The notes under the pieces: generated by a model
Databases searched by the model: none
What the model saw: the letters and a program-made list of their open reading frames with translations, nothing else
What the model was told of the DNA's origin: nothing
Shown here: one piece after another, positions 34,144-43,901 of the stretch
How the letters are laid out: each line of letters starts with the position of its first letter
Numbering within the stretch: the first letter of the stretch is position 1
Assembly: GCF_009937975.1 (NCBI RefSeq)
Contig: NZ_AP018441.1
Location: forward strand, 5,766,001 to 5,830,000
DNA length: 64,000 nt
From: Undibacterium sp. YM2
Lineage (GTDB): Bacteria; Pseudomonadota; Gammaproteobacteria; Burkholderiales; Burkholderiaceae_D
Direction: 5' to 3'
Made by a program: the position numbers and the translations under genes

Positions 34144-35706
34144 CTAGAAAGCCGGTAACTGGATTGGCGCAACGTGGAGGTCCAGCCATTCCTGCAAATG
34201 GATAGTGTCTTCACCCAGCAAATGCAGGCCCAGTCGGCTGCGGCGCCAGAGTATGTCATCAACCGTGCGTGCCCATTCATGCCTGACCAGATAGGCCGCT
34301 TCAGCCACATACAGACCCGGCACCAGCATTTCACCCATGTCAGCCAGTGAGTATTTATCTTTAAGCAAGACGTGGATGCGGCTGCCATAGGCGTGGGCAT
34401 AGCGTTCTGCCAGGTGCGGTGGCAGCCAGGCATATTGTTGCTGGCATTGTTGTATGAATAAGTGAAATTCACTGACGGCGCGGTTTTCTGGCGATTCGCC
34501 ATAAATATCACCGCCGGGCAGGCAGGCATGTTCTGTCCAGGCAGAGTTGGCGTTGTTCAGCAAGGGTGCCAGCATGGACAAGGCCTCTTCGGCCAGTTTG
34601 CGGTAAGTGGTGATCTTGCCGCCAAATACATTCAGCACCGGTGCACCGGCGGTATCAAGCTCCAGCCGGTAATCGCGGGTCAGTGCCGCAGCTTTTTCCT
34701 TGCCTGTTCCCGCGGTTTCTTCCACCAGCGGGCGCACACCGGAGTATGACCACAACACATCGGCAGGACTGATGGCCTGGGTAAAGTAATGGCTGGCCAG
34801 CTCACACAGGTAGGCAATCTCCGTCTCGCTGATTGCCACTTCATCAAGCGAGCCCTGGTAATCCAGGTCGGTCGTGCCGATCAGGGTAAAGTCTTGTTCA
34901 AAGGGTATGGCGAACACGATACGGCCGTCAGGATGCTGGAAGATATACGCATAAGGGTGATGGAACAGGCGCTGCACGACGATATGGCTACCCTTGATAA
35001 GCCGCAAATGCTGGGCTGCCCCCTGATGCAAGACCTGCTGCAAGGTGTTGATGGCCCAGGGGCCGCTGGCATTCACGAGGCTGCGGCTTTGGACCATCAT
35101 CATGCTGCCATCGGCCTTTTGTAATTGCACCAGCCAGTGTTCCGCCTGCCTTCTGGCCGACACGCAGCGGGTGCGCGTCATGATGGTTGCCCCTTTTTCT
35201 GCCGCCTGCATGGCGTTCAAGACAACCAGACGGGCATCATTGACCCAGCCATCGGAATAGGCAAAACCACGGCGAAAGTCTGCCAGCAGGGGTTGTCCGG
35301 CTATATGTTTCTGTAAATTGATGGATTCTGCACCGGGCAATAGTTCGCGTTTCGCCAGATGGTCGTACAGGAACAAGCCCGCCCGTATCATCCAGGCCGG
35401 ACGCTGCCCTTTATCGTGCGGCATGACAAAGCGCAAAGGGCTGATGATATGCGGCGCTGAGCGCATGAGCACTTCACGTTCCTGCAAGGCCTTGCGCACC
35501 AGGCCAAATTCATAATATTCAAGATAACGCAAACCACCATGAATGAGCTTGGTCGATGCTGATGAAGTATGCGAGGCCAGGTCATCTTTTTCGCATAACA
35601 GCACACTCAGGCCACGCCCTGCTGCATCGCGGGCGATGCCAGCACCATTGATGCCGCCACCGATGACGAGTACATCGACCTCAGGGATGGCGGGCATGCT
35701 TTTCAT
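34144..35706 (-). CDS. glpD: Aerobic glycerol-3-phosphate dehydrogenase
   Basis: 520 residues. The FAD motif DVLVIGGGINGAGIARDAAGRG is at the start, followed by TSSASTKLIHGGLRYLEYYEF, which is diagnostic for the family; the C-terminal DAO_C domain begins near residue 390. The enzyme oxidises sn-glycerol-3-phosphate to dihydroxyacetone phosphate and feeds the quinone pool at the inner membrane. Its ATG overlaps the stop of the upstream strictosidine-synthase-like gene (ATGA). No glpF or glpK is seen in this window. Confidence 0.93.
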   Translation of the reverse strand: MKSMPAIPEVDVLVIGGGINGAGIARDAAGRGLSVLLCEKDDLASHTSSASTKLIHGGLRYLEYYEFGLVRKALQEREVLMRSAPHIISPLRFVMPHDKGQRPAWMIRAGLFLYDHLAKRELLPGAESINLQKHIAGQPLLADFRRGFAYSDGWVNDARLVVLNAMQAAEKGATIMTRTRCVSARRQAEHWLVQLQKADGSMMMVQSRSLVNASGPWAINTLQQVLHQGAAQHLRLIKGSHIVVQRLFHHPYAYIFQHPDGRIVFAIPFEQDFTLIGTTDLDYQGSLDEVAISETEIAYLCELASHYFTQAISPADVLWSYSGVRPLVEETAGTGKEKAAALTRDYRLELDTAGAPVLNVFGGKITTYRKLAEEALSMLAPLLNNANSAWTEHACLPGGDIYGESPENRAVSEFHLFIQQCQQQYAWLPPHLAERYAHAYGSRIHVLLKDKYSLADMGEMLVPGLYVAEAAYLVRHEWARTVDDILWRRSRLGLHLLGEDTIHLQEWLDLHVAPIQLPAF

Positions 35707-36836
35707 TTCTTGACCAGGTGATTCGGTAACCAGCCTATGCCATGCGCATGCAGGCTCTGGATATACAGACGGTCTTCGGTCTCGGTGACACCTGTGGTTT
35801 CTGGATAATGCCCGGTCGGGTCTTGCAAGTCAGCGACGATTTTGCCAGACTCATTAAAGGCCAGCACATGACCATAAGCTGGTGGCACTGGCCACAATAT
35901 GTGCGGCAAGCGCAGGGTAATACTGCGCAACCAGGGTTTCTCTGCCATATTATCAATCGCCGCACCGCGTGGCTTGGCCAGCCCCAGCCAGATACGGCCA
36001 TCGCGGCCACGCATGAGATTGTCAGGGTAACCAGGCAAATCACGGAGCAAGATGCTGGCCAGTTTTTTATCTGGTTTGTTTTTGATATGCAAGGCATCGG
36101 CAGTCACCGCTATTTTCCAGATACGGTATTCACCGGTTTCAGCAACGATGAGGCTTTGCTCATCAGCGCTAAGTGCGAGGCCATTGGCAAAACACAGGCC
36201 ATCTGCGATCAGGCGGGTCTGTTTGGTCGCAGGGTCATATTCCAATACCCGCCCGGTCGCTGAATGTTCGAGGATGTCGAGTACGCTGGCATGGAAGGTG
36301 CCGCCAGATTCCTTGGCACCAAAGCGCTGGCTGGCATCCGTGAAATAAATCTTGCCGGATTTGGCAACGACAACGGCATCGGCATACAGGATGGGGCTGT
36401 CGCCTATCTTGTCAGTGAGGACAGTGATTTGCTTGTCAGGTGAAATCGAGAGTATGCCGCGAAAGGCATCTGCCGCAATCATATTGCCTGCAGCATCAAA
36501 CATAAAGCCCAGCACCCTGCCCTCAGTATTGACCCAGACTTCACGCTGGCTGCCATCTGGCTGCATGCGCAAGATCGCACCGGAGGTGACGGCGGCATAT
36601 AGTTTGCCGTCCGGGCCCATGGCGATATGCTCGGGGCCGGTTTCTTCGCCTATGTCTATGGTCTTCAGCGCTGCCAGTTTTTCATTGCGTGCGTGTGGTG
36701 GCGAGTAACCGGCAAAAGGCGTGGCCTGCCAGGCAACCGGATTGATAGGCACAGGTGCCAGCAAGAGATAGGCGGCCAGGATCACTATCAGGGCAATGAC
36801 CAGCAATAACAGGCGTATGATCCATTTTTTCAACAC
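35703..36836 (-). CDS. Strictosidine synthase/SMP-30-like beta-propeller protein, membrane-anchored
   Basis: 377 residues from a GTG with GAGGAG upstream. An N-terminal hydrophobic helix (about residues 6-28) anchors it in the inner membrane facing the periplasm. The rest is a six-bladed propeller of strictosidine-synthase type: GPEHIAMGPDGKLYAAV, YADAVVVAKSGKIYFTDAS and FANGLALSADEQSLIVAETGEYRIWKI. Bacterial relatives include lactonases and proteins of unknown reaction. It is translationally coupled to glpD, an unusual pairing that may reflect co-expression. Confidence 0.82.
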   Translation of the reverse strand: MLKKWIIRLLLLVIALIVILAAYLLLAPVPINPVAWQATPFAGYSPPHARNEKLAALKTIDIGEETGPEHIAMGPDGKLYAAVTSGAILRMQPDGSQREVWVNTEGRVLGFMFDAAGNMIAADAFRGILSISPDKQITVLTDKIGDSPILYADAVVVAKSGKIYFTDASQRFGAKESGGTFHASVLDILEHSATGRVLEYDPATKQTRLIADGLCFANGLALSADEQSLIVAETGEYRIWKIAVTADALHIKNKPDKKLASILLRDLPGYPDNLMRGRDGRIWLGLAKPRGAAIDNMAEKPWLRSITLRLPHILWPVPPAYGHVLAFNESGKIVADLQDPTGHYPETTGVTETEDRLYIQSLHAHGIGWLPNHLVKK

Positions 36837-36980
36837 TCATCTCCTCACATTTCCAGACCCTGCAAACGGATTTCCCGCAGGCAAATTCAGGCAAGCCTGT
36901 ATTTTGCACTGCCTGAATATAATTTTGATATTTATTTTAAGAGATGTTGCGAGAAGACAAACAGCGTCCGTGCAAGTCTG

Positions 36981-37484
36981 TCAACCGTGACAACGCACGG
37001 CATCATAGGTACGCAACCAGGTCATCTGCAAAATCCGCGCATCATTGCTGGCCCGGTGGCGCGAAATATTCAAGTCTTCCTGTACCTGGTCCTTGGTGGC
37101 ATGCCACAGGCTTTCCTGCTGTGGACTGATGATTTCGCGCAAATCGGCCAGGCGAAAATTCGGCACCCTGTCGGCAGCATCATATAAGAGCGCCATCCAG
37201 ACATAATCCTGGGTCCAGCCATCGGTATATACCGTCATGCCAGCCAGTTCGGTATTCAGTTGCTCGGTCACCAGACTGGCTGACTTGCCTCTCTCCACGA
37301 GGATTTCGCGCGGAATGCGGTGTATGCGGGCTGCATGGATGTCCCAGTGATGCCAGTCAGACTCAGGCCTGATGAGGGTGCACCAGCCTTCGCCATGGCG
37401 GCGCGAGTAACCTACCTCGATAGGGTAGCTACCTTTGCCAAAGCCTGAGGCTTCGAAATCAATCACGATGGGCACGGTCATCAT
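36981..37484 (-). CDS. DnaQ/RNase T-like 3'-5' exonuclease domain protein
   Basis: About 167 residues from the ATG at 37484. The first motif VIDFEASGFG carries the DxE metal ligands. Another Asp is in VYTDGWTQDY, and the last block HRASNDARIL gives the H...D pair of a DEDDh-type exonuclease. It is shorter than polymerase epsilon-subunit domains (about 180-240), so it may be a compact nuclease or repair enzyme. Confidence 0.78.
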   Translation of the reverse strand: MMTVPIVIDFEASGFGKGSYPIEVGYSRRHGEGWCTLIRPESDWHHWDIHAARIHRIPREILVERGKSASLVTEQLNTELAGMTVYTDGWTQDYVWMALLYDAADRVPNFRLADLREIISPQQESLWHATKDQVQEDLNISRHRASNDARILQMTWLRTYDAVRCHG

Positions 37485-37851
37485 TGCAGATGCTCCATAG
37501 TCTGGGCTAAAACGGGCAAGGGACGATTGATGCCGGGCTGACATCTCTCCCGTCACTCCGGTCTGGGACGGAAGTACGGTTTCATTTTTCTACGAATACC
37601 AACGCCATGCAAGTTTTTGCACAAGATTTTGGCAGTTTGTCCGGCTATTTAAAGATATTTCATGAATATGTCGCAATTTATAGGCTGTCTTTAACAATAC
37701 TCCTCCAATAACCTTGAACAATTCCGCCAGCCGCCTGTCCAACAGCTGAGTTCAACCGCGAATGTGCTGAGACGCTGCCAAATTACCAAAATACTGGTAA
37801 GCTCAGCGCCTTCTTTTGCTACCCGATTTTGCTACCTGATTAAAGGAACCC
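37485..37851. other. Intergenic region upstream of dsbA
   Basis: 367 bp between divergent genes with no ORF that looks real. A 14-bp imperfect tandem repeat (TTTTGCTACC[C/T]GATT) occurs at about 37815-37842, immediately ahead of the AAAGGA ribosome site of dsbA. Promoters for both genes should lie here. Confidence 0.5.
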
Positions 37852-38508
37852 ATGCGCTTCTTACGCTTATTACTTGTCACCCTGGGCTTTGTCTCTGCAA
37901 CAGCGCTCGCCTCTCCAGCCGCCCCAAAAGAAGGTAGCGATTTCATTACCCTGAAAAACCCGCAAGCCACCCAGGCCACGGGCAAGAAAATTGAAATCAT
38001 AGAATTTTTCATGTATCACTGCCCGGCCTGTAATGCGCTGGAACCAACCATCAATGCGTGGGTAAAAAAGCAGGGCGACAATATCGTTTTCCGCCGTATC
38101 CATTTGCCGCTGACTGGTGCCAAAGACCCGGAAGCACATCTGTTCCTGACACTGGAAGCCATGAACCTGGAAGCCAGCCTGCATGCCAAGGTACTGGCAA
38201 GCTGGCATGTGGAAAGAAACCGCCTGTCCAGCGACGATGACAATATTGCATGGGCTGTCAAGAATGGCATAGACAAGGCCAAGTTCGTGAGTTTTTATAA
38301 TTCTTTCTCTGTCCTTGGCAAACTGCAAAGCCTGGGCAAGCTGGTTTCCAGCTACCAAGTCGATAGCACGCCGACCTTTGTAGTCGACGGCCGTTTCCTG
38401 ACCAATCCTTCAATGGTAGGTGGCGCGAATAGCAATATTTCACGCGACCAGCTGGGCGCAGCGACCATGCAGGTACTCGAAGGCCTGATGGCGAAAAGCA
38501 AGAAATAA
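37852..38508 (+). CDS. dsbA: Thiol:disulfide interchange protein DsbA
   Basis: 218 residues after AAAGGA. A signal peptide ends TALA-SPA (about residue 21). A thioredoxin-like domain has the active site CPAC in FFMYHCPACNALEP (about residues 61-64 of the precursor), with helical insertion in the middle and the cis-proline loop VDSTPTFVVDG near 170. It oxidises cysteines of exported proteins in the periplasm. CPAC differs from the E. coli CPHC and changes redox strength. It is monocistronic and ends in a strong terminator. Confidence 0.94.
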   Translation: MRFLRLLLVTLGFVSATALASPAAPKEGSDFITLKNPQATQATGKKIEIIEFFMYHCPACNALEPTINAWVKKQGDNIVFRRIHLPLTGAKDPEAHLFLTLEAMNLEASLHAKVLASWHVERNRLSSDDDNIAWAVKNGIDKAKFVSFYNSFSVLGKLQSLGKLVSSYQVDSTPTFVVDGRFLTNPSMVGGANSNISRDQLGAATMQVLEGLMAKSKK

Positions 38509-38521
38509 ACCGCTACACCAA

Positions 38522-38568
38522 AACAAAAAAGCTCAGGACTAAAAATCCTGAGCTTTTTTGTTTTTTTG
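38522..38568. terminator. Bidirectional terminator between dsbA and the YccF gene
   Basis: Stem AAAAAAGCTCAGGA / TCCTGAGCTTTTTT with a 7-nt loop, then a T-run, 14 bp after the dsbA stop. It faces both convergent genes and probably ends both transcripts. Confidence 0.93.
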
Positions 38569-38576
38569 TTCTGGCT

Positions 38577-38972
38577 TTATTTATCCACGACCGTCTTGCC
38601 TATAGGCGCGATGGCAATTGCTGCCAGCTTCAGGTGTTGTATGCCAAACGGTATGCCTATGATGGTGACAAAGCAAAACAGGGCAGACATCAGATGGGCC
38701 AGGGCCAGCCAGATACCGGCAAAGATGAACCAGATGATATTGCCTATCATGCCCAGTGCCCCGGTACCTATATCCTCCTGCCCGCTGACATCGGCACGGT
38801 TGACGACTTCTTTACCAAAAGGCATGAAGCTCAACTGGCCTATGACAAAACAGGCCCTGCCCCAGGGTATGCCTATGATGCTGATAAACGCAATCAGGCC
38901 TGCAAACCACCATGCCAGGCCAGTAACAAAGCCACCCAGTATCAACCACAAAATATTGCCTAGTAAACTCAT
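38577..38972 (-). CDS. YccF domain membrane protein
   Basis: 131 residues. It contains two repeats of the YccF pattern: NILWLILGGFVTGLAWWFAGL and NIIWFIFAGIWLALAHL, each followed by a GIPWGRACF or GIPFGIQH block. Four membrane helices are expected. The function of the family is unknown. It is the last gene of its strand before the dsbA terminator. Confidence 0.88.
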   Translation of the reverse strand: MSLLGNILWLILGGFVTGLAWWFAGLIAFISIIGIPWGRACFVIGQLSFMPFGKEVVNRADVSGQEDIGTGALGMIGNIIWFIFAGIWLALAHLMSALFCFVTIIGIPFGIQHLKLAAIAIAPIGKTVVDK

Positions 38973-39019
38973 CGCTCGTTACTCCCTATTTTTTATCATT
39001 TGTTAGTCGTCAACATGTA

Positions 39020-40243
39020 TCACTCATAGCGCAGGCAATCAACGGGTAATAGACGTGAAGCGCGCCGTGCCGGATAGAATCCAAAGAAGATGCCAACAAA
39101 GCTGGAAAAGCCGCAAGCCACTACCATGGCTTGCAAACCGATGACGACTTCGAGTTTGCCGGTAGAAGTAATCGCCGCCGCCCCCGCCATCGCCAGCAAA
39201 ATGCCTATGATGCCGCCGACCAGACAAATCACCACAGCCTCGGTCAGGAACTGCAACAACACATCACGCGGCTTGGCACCTATCGCCATGCGTATGCCTA
39301 TTTCGCGGGTACGTTCCGTTACTGACACCAGCATGATATTCATGATGCCTATGCCGCCCACGATGAGTGAGATAGCACCAATGGCACCCAGCATCGCAGC
39401 CAGCCCGGCACTGATCTTGGCACCAGTCTCGGCTATCGAGGCCAGGTTATCGATGCGGAAATCATCTTCCTGCCCAGACTTGATATGGTGGCGGTCACGC
39501 AACATGTCCTTGATGTCTTCTTCTGCGTCTTTCAACTGCTTGTCGCTCTTGCCCTGCACCACGACATAATGCACATTGCGCGGGAAAGGGCTGCGCATCA
39601 GCGTGGCTCGGGCAGAAGTAATCGGGATCAGCACCATCTCACCAAGATCACCCCCATCAAACATGCGCCCCTCCCCCTGCAAGACGCCAACCACTTGGAA
39701 GGGCACATTGTCTATGCGCACGAACTGGCCTATGGGGTTGTCCTTGTAAAAAAATTGATCAGCCAGCTTCTTGCCTATGATGACCATGCGTGCCGCACCA
39801 CGGATGTCAGAATCACTGAATTCATTGCCCTGATCGACTTTCCAGTTACGCACCTTGAACATTTCTGGCGTGACACCGAGCACGGCATTATTGGAATTAT
39901 CATTCCCCACCGTCAGTTGGAAAAAACCTTGCAAGGCAGGCGCGGCACCATTCAGGCTGCTTAAGTCATTCAGGGCCAATGCGTCTTCTACCGACAGCGA
40001 AGGCGCAGTACCGGTACGGGCGCGTACACCCTGGGTACGGTTCGCGCCTGGTGAAATAATCATCAGATTGCTGCCCAGTACTTCCAGCTCCTTGGCGATG
40101 AATTTTTTCGCGCTTTCGCCAACGGCCAGCATCATGACGACCGAGGTAATACCAATGATAATGCCCAGCATGGTCAAGGCCGTGCGCAAGCGGTTGGCAT
40201 TCATGGAGCGGAATGCCTCTATAAAAACCTGGAGGAAATTCAT
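39020..40243 (-). CDS. MacB-type ABC exporter permease
   Basis: 407 residues. An N-terminal membrane helix (TMLGIIIGITSVVMMLAVG) is followed by a large periplasmic MacB_PCD domain (about 50-260) and three C-terminal FtsX-type helices (about 275-400, with LVSVTERTREIGIRMAIGA). It works with the separate ATPase encoded just upstream, unlike E. coli MacB where both are fused. The ATG overlaps the ATPase stop (ATGA). Such systems move peptides, antibiotics or lipids through the periplasm with a MacA-like adaptor. Confidence 0.92.
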   Translation of the reverse strand: MNFLQVFIEAFRSMNANRLRTALTMLGIIIGITSVVMMLAVGESAKKFIAKELEVLGSNLMIISPGANRTQGVRARTGTAPSLSVEDALALNDLSSLNGAAPALQGFFQLTVGNDNSNNAVLGVTPEMFKVRNWKVDQGNEFSDSDIRGAARMVIIGKKLADQFFYKDNPIGQFVRIDNVPFQVVGVLQGEGRMFDGGDLGEMVLIPITSARATLMRSPFPRNVHYVVVQGKSDKQLKDAEEDIKDMLRDRHHIKSGQEDDFRIDNLASIAETGAKISAGLAAMLGAIGAISLIVGGIGIMNIMLVSVTERTREIGIRMAIGAKPRDVLLQFLTEAVVICLVGGIIGILLAMAGAAAITSTGKLEVVIGLQAMVVACGFSSFVGIFFGFYPARRASRLLPVDCLRYE

Positions 40244-40995
40244 TTGCTACCTCCCTGTGCTTCTGAGTATTCGGCATGCGAGGCTGCCAGTTGGCGTAAG
40301 CCTTCTGCTGCCGGACCATCGTATAAAACATGACCATCCTTGAGCCGTACCAGGCGTTTGCTATAGGCTGCAATATCCGGCTCATGCGTGACCAGCAAGA
40401 TTGTGATACCACGGTCGGCATTCAATTGCTGTAGTGAACGCATGATGTCTTCACTGGTCTGGGTATCCAGGTTGCCGGTAGGTTCATCTGCCAGTATCAA
40501 TGGCGGATCAGCGACCAGGGCGCGGGCAATCGCCACGCGCTGTTGCTGGCCGCCAGACAATTGATTCGGCAGGCGTTTGGCATACTCCTTGAGCCCCACT
40601 CTTTCGAGTTCCACCAGCGCCTTCTTGTGTGCCTTGTCACGCCCGACTCCAGCATAGATCAAAGGCAGGGCGACATTTTCTGCCACGCTCATGCGCTTGA
40701 TGAGGTTGAAACTCTGGAATACAAAACCGATAGTGCGGTTGCGTATGGTTGCCAGTTCAGCACGCGACAGGCTCAGGGTATCAACCCCATTGAGCAGATA
40801 AGAACCGCTACTGGCCTGGTCAAGACAACCAAGTATATTCATCAGCGTGGATTTGCCGGAGCCGGACTGGCCCATGACGGCCAGAAAATCGCCGCGCGGC
40901 ACCTGCACATCTATGCCATGCAAGACCTTGGTTTCTACGCCGCCAGAGAAATAACTCTTGGTCACCTGGCGTATCGCTATCAGGGTATCGCTCAT
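40240..40995 (-). CDS. MacB-type ABC exporter ATP-binding protein
   Basis: 251 residues. Walker A GQSGSGKST is near residues 39-47, the signature LSGGQQQRVAIARAL near 144, and Walker B PPLILADEPTGNLD near 160. It belongs to the LolD/MacB-type exporter ATPases. Its ATG lies within the stop of the adaptor gene (TGATG) so all three genes of this exporter are coupled. Confidence 0.93.
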   Translation of the reverse strand: MSDTLIAIRQVTKSYFSGGVETKVLHGIDVQVPRGDFLAVMGQSGSGKSTLMNILGCLDQASSGSYLLNGVDTLSLSRAELATIRNRTIGFVFQSFNLIKRMSVAENVALPLIYAGVGRDKAHKKALVELERVGLKEYAKRLPNQLSGGQQQRVAIARALVADPPLILADEPTGNLDTQTSEDIMRSLQQLNADRGITILLVTHEPDIAAYSKRLVRLKDGHVLYDGPAAEGLRQLAASHAEYSEAQGGSK

Positions 40996-42236
40996 CAGCG
41001 TGCCCCGGCTTTATCCAGTGCGCGGGTAATGACTTTGTCACCAGGTTTCAAATCACCGGAAATGACTTCGGTATATTTAAAATTCGACAAACCGATTTTG
41101 ACATCGACAGTTTTGGCCTGATTCTTGTCATCGAGTTTGTAGAGTTTGAAGGTGCGGGTCAGGTCTTTTTTGGTACGGAAAGCCACGTCATCATCGACAT
41201 CCGGTGCTGGCAGATTGGCACTGGCGGCAGTTGAGGCAGCAGCTGATCCGCTAGCATTTTTTTCCTTGTCCTTGAGTGCCTTGGCTTCTTTGGCCTGCTC
41301 TTCTTCGCTGGGCTTGTAACGCAGCGCAGCGGTAGGTATGCGCACCACGTTTTCACGGCTGCCAACGACCAGGCGCACCTGCGCTGTCATGCCGGGTTTC
41401 AGCAATTCATCCTTGTTATCGACATCCAGCACCACGTTATAGGTGACCACATTCTGCTGTACATTCGCCGCGAGGCGGAACTGGCGCAACTTGGCTTCAA
41501 ATTCACGGTCAGGATAGGCATCAACGACAAAGCGCGCAGGCAGGCCGTCCTTGAGCAAGCCGACATCGGCTTCCGAGACACTGGTATCGATCTGCATCTT
41601 GGTCAGGTCACGCGCAATCTGGAACAGGTTGGGCGTCTGGAAAGACGCTGCTACAGTCTGCCCCATATCGATGGTACGCTTGATGATGACACCATCAATG
41701 GGCGAACGTATGACGCTGTTATTCAAGTCAGCCTTGACACGGTCAAGCTGGGCACGTGCCAGCTTGATATTGGCATCCGCCACTTCGACTTCGCGTTTGG
41801 CCTGGTCCATGGCGGTGCCAGAGATATAGTTTTGTGTGACCAGCTTCTGGTTACGTTCCAGCGTGGCTTGTGCCAGGCGCTTTGATGCCTCGGCAGATGC
41901 CAGGCTGGCTTCACTTTGCTTGATCTGGGCATTGAAAATGGTGGGGTCGAGCTTCAGCAAGACCTGACCTTGCTTGACGCGGTCATTGAAGTCGGCCTTC
42001 AGTTCCACCACGGTACCAGATACCTGCGAGCCGACATTGATCAACGCCACAGGATTGAGCGTGCCACTGGCCGTGACAGTCTGGGTGATATTGCCCTTGT
42101 CAGCGGCAGCAGTTTTGTACTTGGGTTCCTCTTCCTTGGCCTTGCTGTTTTGCTTTTGATAGTACATGGCGACAGCACCGCCAACCAGCAGTACGGCAAG
42201 GGCTACAAAAACGCGTTTCTTCGTGAACACAGGCAT
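40995..42236 (-). CDS. MacA-like periplasmic adaptor (membrane fusion protein)
   Basis: 413 residues. An N-terminal membrane anchor (about residues 8-25) is followed by a lipoyl half-domain, a long helical hairpin (about 95-165, rich in Ala/Gln/Lys), a second lipoyl half-domain, beta-barrel and membrane-proximal domains. An Ala/Ser-rich linker near 320-345 is unusual. It joins the MacB-type permease to an outer-membrane channel. No TolC-like gene is nearby, so a TolC encoded elsewhere is expected. First gene of the three-gene exporter operon. Confidence 0.92.
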   Translation of the reverse strand: MPVFTKKRVFVALAVLLVGGAVAMYYQKQNSKAKEEEPKYKTAAADKGNITQTVTASGTLNPVALINVGSQVSGTVVELKADFNDRVKQGQVLLKLDPTIFNAQIKQSEASLASAEASKRLAQATLERNQKLVTQNYISGTAMDQAKREVEVADANIKLARAQLDRVKADLNNSVIRSPIDGVIIKRTIDMGQTVAASFQTPNLFQIARDLTKMQIDTSVSEADVGLLKDGLPARFVVDAYPDREFEAKLRQFRLAANVQQNVVTYNVVLDVDNKDELLKPGMTAQVRLVVGSRENVVRIPTAALRYKPSEEEQAKEAKALKDKEKNASGSAAASTAASANLPAPDVDDDVAFRTKKDLTRTFKLYKLDDKNQAKTVDVKIGLSNFKYTEVISGDLKPGDKVITRALDKAGAR

Positions 42237-42341
42237 GGTAAGAGATTTCCCAGGTTGTTAGGTACTCAGCAATGAAGCAAAAAGAAGCCAGAAAGAAGCT
42301 AAAAACAGACCAATAATAAACTGATGATAATAGACTGATGA

Positions 42342-43901
42342 TTACAGATTTCGTTCAATACGGCTAAACCAGGCGACACCCAGAGCCAGTGTGGCAACGG
42401 CAATAGGTGCAAATACCCAGATACCAAATTGCATGCCGACAAAGACGCAGGCGGCCCAGGAAAAACTGGTGGCAGCCTCAAGCAGATTAGCCATCAATTG
42501 CGTCTGCCCGCGCTTGTTGAACTGGGCGCGGCTGGCTGGCTTGGATTGCCACAGGTGGATCAGCGCCGAACTCAGCATTGCTGCCAGGGTACAGGCGATG
42601 ACGGCCAGGCCCAGCAAATATTGTTGCAACAGCAGCCACAACAGCGCAGGCAAAATGAGCATCAATACCGGCAGGACTGCCGCCAGCAATTTGCTGCTAA
42701 GGATGAAACTGCCTTTGACTGGCGCTGCCTGCAACAGGTCAGGCGCATCTTCCGCAGCGATAATGATCCAGATCAGTGAACCGGCCAGCGAGGCTGCCAG
42801 GAACACCAGACCGGATGCGGCACCTGGTAATAGCGCTTTGGATTTGAAAATCAAAAAGAACAAGGGAGCGATATACAGTAATTGCAGCAAGACCTGGGAA
42901 ATCAGGTTAGGGTCACGCGCTATCAGACGCCACTCCTTGAATATGATGGTACTGCGCAGACTGCGGCCAAAGTGGGTGGCATGCCCTGCCTTACCCTGCT
43001 CCTGCCCCTGAGGGACGGCTTTGCGGACTTGTCCAACGGCCTGTTGAACGCCTGTGATAAAAAACTTGTGAGTGGACTGTGCTGTCAGCCAGTAAATCAG
43101 GGCGCTGAAGAGCAAGAAACCTGCTATGGCACCTGGTGAGCCAAAGAAAGCCCTGGCAGGTATCCACACGATGCTGTCTGCATCCAGCATGCCACCGGGC
43201 TGGAACCAGGGCAGGATATGCTTCAGCACACCTTCACGCATGTCCTTGCCGAGGTTGCCGAATAACTGGGTGATAATAAACATGCCTGCACCAGTCAGGG
43301 CACCAAGGATTTGTGCTACCGTCTTGGTCTTGCGTACTCCCAGGCTCTTGACCAGCGCCAGAGTCAGCAACATCGACAGAGCTGCAGCCAGTACAGCCAT
43401 GGCAAACAAGGCAGGATAAATACCCAGCCAGCGCCATTGACCCAAGATCAATCCTGTATTCGCCACTGGTGTCAGCAAGGCAAAGAACCAGATGCCTACA
43501 GAAAAGATAATGCCGGTCAGCCTGACCTTGAATATGGTCTTTGATGACAGCGGCGACGACAACAGCAAATCCAGGTCGCCACGCTCGAATAGCGCCCGCA
43601 CACTGCGTGTCAAACCCAGCGACAGCATGAAACTGAAAATCACCAGCATGGCGAGGCCTGCGCCAATCAGCAAGGGTGCTGGCAGCGCATCTTGCAAGGC
43701 TGGCATCTTGCGCATGAGCAGCCAGACACCAAAGTGGGCAGACAGATACATGAAACCCAGGAAGCACATGCTAAATGCAGACATGCCACGCGCCGCCTTG
43801 CGGCCAGGCTTGTTTTCGCCCATATCGTAGTAAGCCAGACGACACTCGTGCGCCAGCAACCAGGCGGCACTGCCTGGTTTGAATTGCAAGACACGCGCCA
43901 T
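42342..43901 (-). CDS. ABC-2-like exporter permease
   Basis: 519 residues with about twelve membrane segments, in two halves of six. The N-terminal cytoplasmic part contains FKPGSAAWLLAHECRLAYYD, and a cytoplasmic loop near 210-330 links the halves. It matches large permeases paired with separate ATPases in bacterial exporters of unknown substrate. Its ATG overlaps the upstream ATPase stop by one base (TAATG), so the pair is co-expressed. Exporter class is inferred from the neighbour and the topology. Confidence 0.75.
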   Translation of the reverse strand: MARVLQFKPGSAAWLLAHECRLAYYDMGENKPGRKAARGMSAFSMCFLGFMYLSAHFGVWLLMRKMPALQDALPAPLLIGAGLAMLVIFSFMLSLGLTRSVRALFERGDLDLLLSSPLSSKTIFKVRLTGIIFSVGIWFFALLTPVANTGLILGQWRWLGIYPALFAMAVLAAALSMLLTLALVKSLGVRKTKTVAQILGALTGAGMFIITQLFGNLGKDMREGVLKHILPWFQPGGMLDADSIVWIPARAFFGSPGAIAGFLLFSALIYWLTAQSTHKFFITGVQQAVGQVRKAVPQGQEQGKAGHATHFGRSLRSTIIFKEWRLIARDPNLISQVLLQLLYIAPLFFLIFKSKALLPGAASGLVFLAASLAGSLIWIIIAAEDAPDLLQAAPVKGSFILSSKLLAAVLPVLMLILPALLWLLLQQYLLGLAVIACTLAAMLSSALIHLWQSKPASRAQFNKRGQTQLMANLLEAATSFSWAACVFVGMQFGIWVFAPIAVATLALGVAWFSRIERNL

